A DNA stretch of 64,000 nt from Gelatoporia subvermispora B (Eukaryota; Basidiomycota; Agaricomycetes; Polyporales; Gelatoporiaceae): the NCBI GenBank assembly GCA_000320605.2, contig KB445817.1, forward strand, positions 243,123-307,122, in the 5' to 3' direction. The position numbers were made by a program, and so were the translations under genes. Every line of letters begins with the position of its first letter. Positions within the stretch are counted from its first letter, which is position 1. The notes below the pieces were generated by a model that made no database searches, had not been told where the DNA came from, and saw only the letters and a list, made by a program, of their open reading frames with translations. Shown here in pieces: positions 61,080 through 64,000 of the stretch.

Positions 61080-61680
61080 TGCCTCACCACTCCCGACAGA
61101 GCATGTACACCACAGGTGGCTCCCTTTGACGACATAGCTTAGTTCTCCGTTGTGGTATGTTGCGCTCCGCCTCCGACCGTAAAATCCACGGTGTTGTCTG
61201 ACCGGGTCATGAACGCGTGTAGTGGACGAGATAACTGGTGGCTCAAAAGATCTCGGTCCATCCGGTCGAAGGTACGCAGTATCAATTTCTCCCGGACAGG
61301 TCACTAGCTGAAGTGTCATATCGCCGGTACAATATGTCTCCGATTGCATACTGCTATCTTGGACAGGAGGCCGTTCGCATCCATCGGTATCGTCATCTCA
61401 ACTGTGCTCATCATCATGTCTACCTGTTCTTCCGCTCACGGACACAACTACATGTATCTCCGGGATGTCGCGCTTCTCTATCGCCAGATGCCTCGGATGA
61501 CCTATCACCTCTGGCGATCAGATTCTGATCATCCGGTAGGTGCACCATGTGGCCCAATCCAACATAGAGTATCTGCTGCTCCTCAAATTACCGAGCATAC
61601 CAACGTGGTGAGTGGTCGACTCGGCTCTCCTGATCCCTACGTAAGTACGTCATCTTCTTGTTGAGGTACAAGCGCAGTTC
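61080..61680. repeat. Dispersed repeat R3, third copy
   Basis: GTCGAAGGTACGCAGTATCAA (61267) matches GTCGAAGGTGCGTAGCATCAG at 49553. The plus strand then reads PFASIGIVISTVLIIM, a possible membrane exon shared with 50.1 kb. Gene identity unknown. Confidence 0.45.
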
Positions 61681-63130
61681 TGAGGCAACTACCCCTTTCA
61701 GACATCTTGATTATCTCCGGGGGCGAGCGTAAGCTCAAACTTCGATCATGAAACCCATCATTACCACTTCAGGCCGACAAAGGGTATTAGCCAAGGTCCA
61801 ATTACTTTTGGGTATGTATCACTGGCAGCTGCGCAAGGGCCCAGCATTATCGCATAGCATGTCGCGGCCTCAAGCCTGCGATAGGATTTGATTTGCAGTC
61901 GTGCATGTTCCGCGCATATAGGCACCGGAAGCCTTTGCTACCGGTGCTGTGATGGTCCATGCAAAAGCGAACGTCTCCTCACATTCTACTATGTCAGCCC
62001 GCTGATCCCAAGCCATGCCATTGATGCGCTCTGTGAGCCGTATGTGCCCATCCCGGCGACCCAATTCCACGCTATTGCAATGACCACCATCTATTATCTA
62101 ATACTCGAGTTGCTCGAGGTACGGGTAATAGTAACGAGGGTCAAAGTACCGTTGTCCTACACCTGCTCAACCTGCCCAACATCTCGAAACTGAAATGAAC
62201 ATAGTAACAGCGTACATAATACAGGTCCCCTCTCCGGCTTATGTCCGAGTCGAGCTACCGGGAAGCCTCTCGTACGTAGTCGAACACGACCGCCATCAGT
62301 CGTTCTCGTGAGCGAATTCGCCAGTCCCAGGTAGAGCCCCGCAGATAGGGCGGGGGATTTGAGACTGTCAGACGTCTCCAGGATCTGCTCTTAGACCGAC
62401 GACCGGCCAACAGTCTTCTATGTATTCTACGGAAACGCTCGAAGTATCTCTCCTAAGGGTCTTTCGGCCATCTGGAGGTATTCATCATATGGCGTCCGGA
62501 TCATATGCCTAGGACCGTTGAACCGAGCGAGGCAGGAAGGAGAGGGGACGCCAGGAGTAGCACCACTGAAGCGCCTCACAGGCGTCGAGACCCGCGGTCG
62601 AATGGGCTGCCGGGCAGATGCGGGTGCCTAAATATCTGTATGGGTGACTCGCCATGAGGACCTACCAGAGCGTGATTCGCCCAGTCCCGTAGAGATCCAC
62701 GGCAAACTTGAGGTTCAAGAGGTGTAGACAGGTTCGGGTGGTCCTAGTTCACCAGGCTTCACGAAAAGACAATTGACGCGCCCTACATGACAACTCGGAT
62801 ACGCAGAATGGGCAGTGCTGATCGGTGATATTCAATAGGTAGCACTTTGTCCAGGTCCGCCGTTCAGAGCCTACTTATTAGGACTGCTCAACCAAGGGAC
62901 GCGTCGCACCAGGACTTCAAGGGTGTTGACTCGTTGACGAGGGTGTCCCTGCAAGTGACAGGGAATCGCGAGGGAAGGGTAGGTCTTCGTAGTAAAGACG
63001 AGGCACATTCTACGCGAGGTTCCTCAAGTGACGCTGGTCGTCCAGATTCCAAGTTATGGGGAGAGTTCGCCTTGAAGGCATCACAGGTAATCACCGGAGC
63101 TCGACGTAGACCAAAAGACTAGATGTAGAA
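61681..63130. other. Spacer without recognised gene
   Basis: Short frames only. I see no recognisable domain. Confidence 0.35.
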
Positions 63131-63149
63131 GCGAGCAGCAGAGTACTAT

Positions 63150-63920
63150 TGAGCGAGCATGAGACCAGACAGAGCTGCGGGAGTCCGCGGAAAACTTGGC
63201 AAGTGCTGACTGGGGCGACAGCGACAACGGAACACTGCGACACGAAAAACGCTGGAAACGCGAGAACGCCGGCCCTGACGCGCATGTAATGGGTGACGCG
63301 TCTTCTCAACATCCCCCGGGTGTGCTCGATCGCGACGCGCGTCCAGGTTGGTCGAGCAGCGCGGACAAGCCCGGCTGTGATCTCGTCTATCATATATATA
63401 CACATCTCTCACCTGCTGTACCTTGACAGTGTCACACGACGGGACCCGACTGTCGACTTCGACTTTTCGAGAGAAGCGTATACACGATCGGGCTTCTCCG
63501 TGACCACCGTTCTGGCACGACGTCCTTTCAAAGACTGTTCACTTCGTCATCGCACGCCGCAGGCAGGTCCTCGCCCAATACTGGCCGAGGGATTTTTTGG
63601 AGGGTAGTTTGTCCGCGTCAGCTATGCTGTCCGAGCTATCTTCCTGTACGACGAGCGTCAGGCCAGGCAAGCGTGCTTTGCCCGAGGTGCGTGGTAGTCC
63701 TCTCTCCGAATCGCCTTTTCTCTCGTCATCAGTTACATTTAAGGGCGCCTGACAGTGTTGACGCTGTTCCCGCAGCGCCGCCGATCCTCGACGTCACGCA
63801 ACTGCTCCGAATCCCTGTATCCGTGTATAACGTGCCCACTTCCCAGGTCTTGTAGCATCTTTCGCTCTCGCATTGTCGCGCTGTTCGCCGCAATACGATC
63901 TGAAGCCAGCACTCGTTCAA
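63150..63920 (+). pseudogene. DUF6534-like remnant 5 near the window edge
   Basis: CGCGAGAACGCCGGCCCTG, GTAATGGGTGACGCGTCTTC (63286) and GTGTGCTCGATCGCGACGCG match the remnant-2 block. GGTCGAGCAGCGCGGAC matches 51.18 kb. Around 63500-63610 the ACGACGTC(C)(T/A)(T/C)TTCAA and CGTCATCGC words align with 53460-53490. The copy is diverged, and its 3' part may continue past the window edge. Confidence 0.4.
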
Positions 63921-64000
63921 TGTTAGCCTGATGGAATTGGTCAGGGTGGCGGAGGCAGATTGGTCAGGGTTTCAGAGGATTTTCGGGTGGATTGATGAGC

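Overview
The window is eukaryotic. Nearly every recognisable gene is split by many short GT-AG introns of about 45-65 bases, and the families present (DUF6533 and DUF6534 multi-pass membrane proteins, a DUF6532-like protein, a Plavaka-type transposase) are typical of mushroom-forming fungi. I place it in Agaricomycetes, perhaps Polyporales (weak inference). I found no rRNA, tRNA, CRISPR array or bacterial-type operon.

The left 15 kb is a mosaic of ordinary genes: a CATGCATG-rich repeat array (0.6-1.7 kb), an F-box protein (2.1-3.3 kb, +), a 3'(2'),5'-bisphosphate nucleotidase of the Hal2/Met22 family (3.7-5.2 kb, -), an apparently intact DUF6534 gene built from very small exons (7.6-9.4 kb, +), SEC13 (11.2-12.8 kb, -) and a small conserved one-helix membrane protein (14.0-14.6 kb, -). 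I could rebuild full exon models for the nucleotidase, SEC13, the small protein and most of the DUF6534 gene.

From 15 kb to the right end the window is accessory and repetitive. Five minus-strand copies of one DUF6533 gene (called A-E here, at 17.2, 23.1, 24.0, 46.6 and 55.6 kb) carry duplicated flanks on both sides. D and E look intact, A has a damaged splice acceptor, C has one non-GT donor and a divergent tail, and B is an internal deletion. Between them lie plus-strand, mostly decayed DUF6534-like copies that share an upstream block containing CACGTG and ACGCGT. The repeating theme is a convergent DUF6534-like(+)/DUF6533(-) pair. Other dispersed repeats of unknown function (R2, R3) fill the spacers.

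At 29.4-40.3 kb sits a probable Plavaka-type DNA transposon, with a minus-strand transposase and a divergent plus-strand AT-hook-like/DUF6532-like gene between inverted GCTTT-rich subterminal regions. It looks dead: each gene carries an in-frame stop, the transposase also has a frameshift, and one of its introns is swollen to about 1.8 kb by foreign sequence.

The most unusual signals are the repeated convergent membrane-protein pairs, an inferred 2-base micro-exon conserved in four DUF6533 copies, the deletion chimera B, the shared upstream block at six sites, and tandemly duplicated 90-base exons carrying an RGRKP motif.
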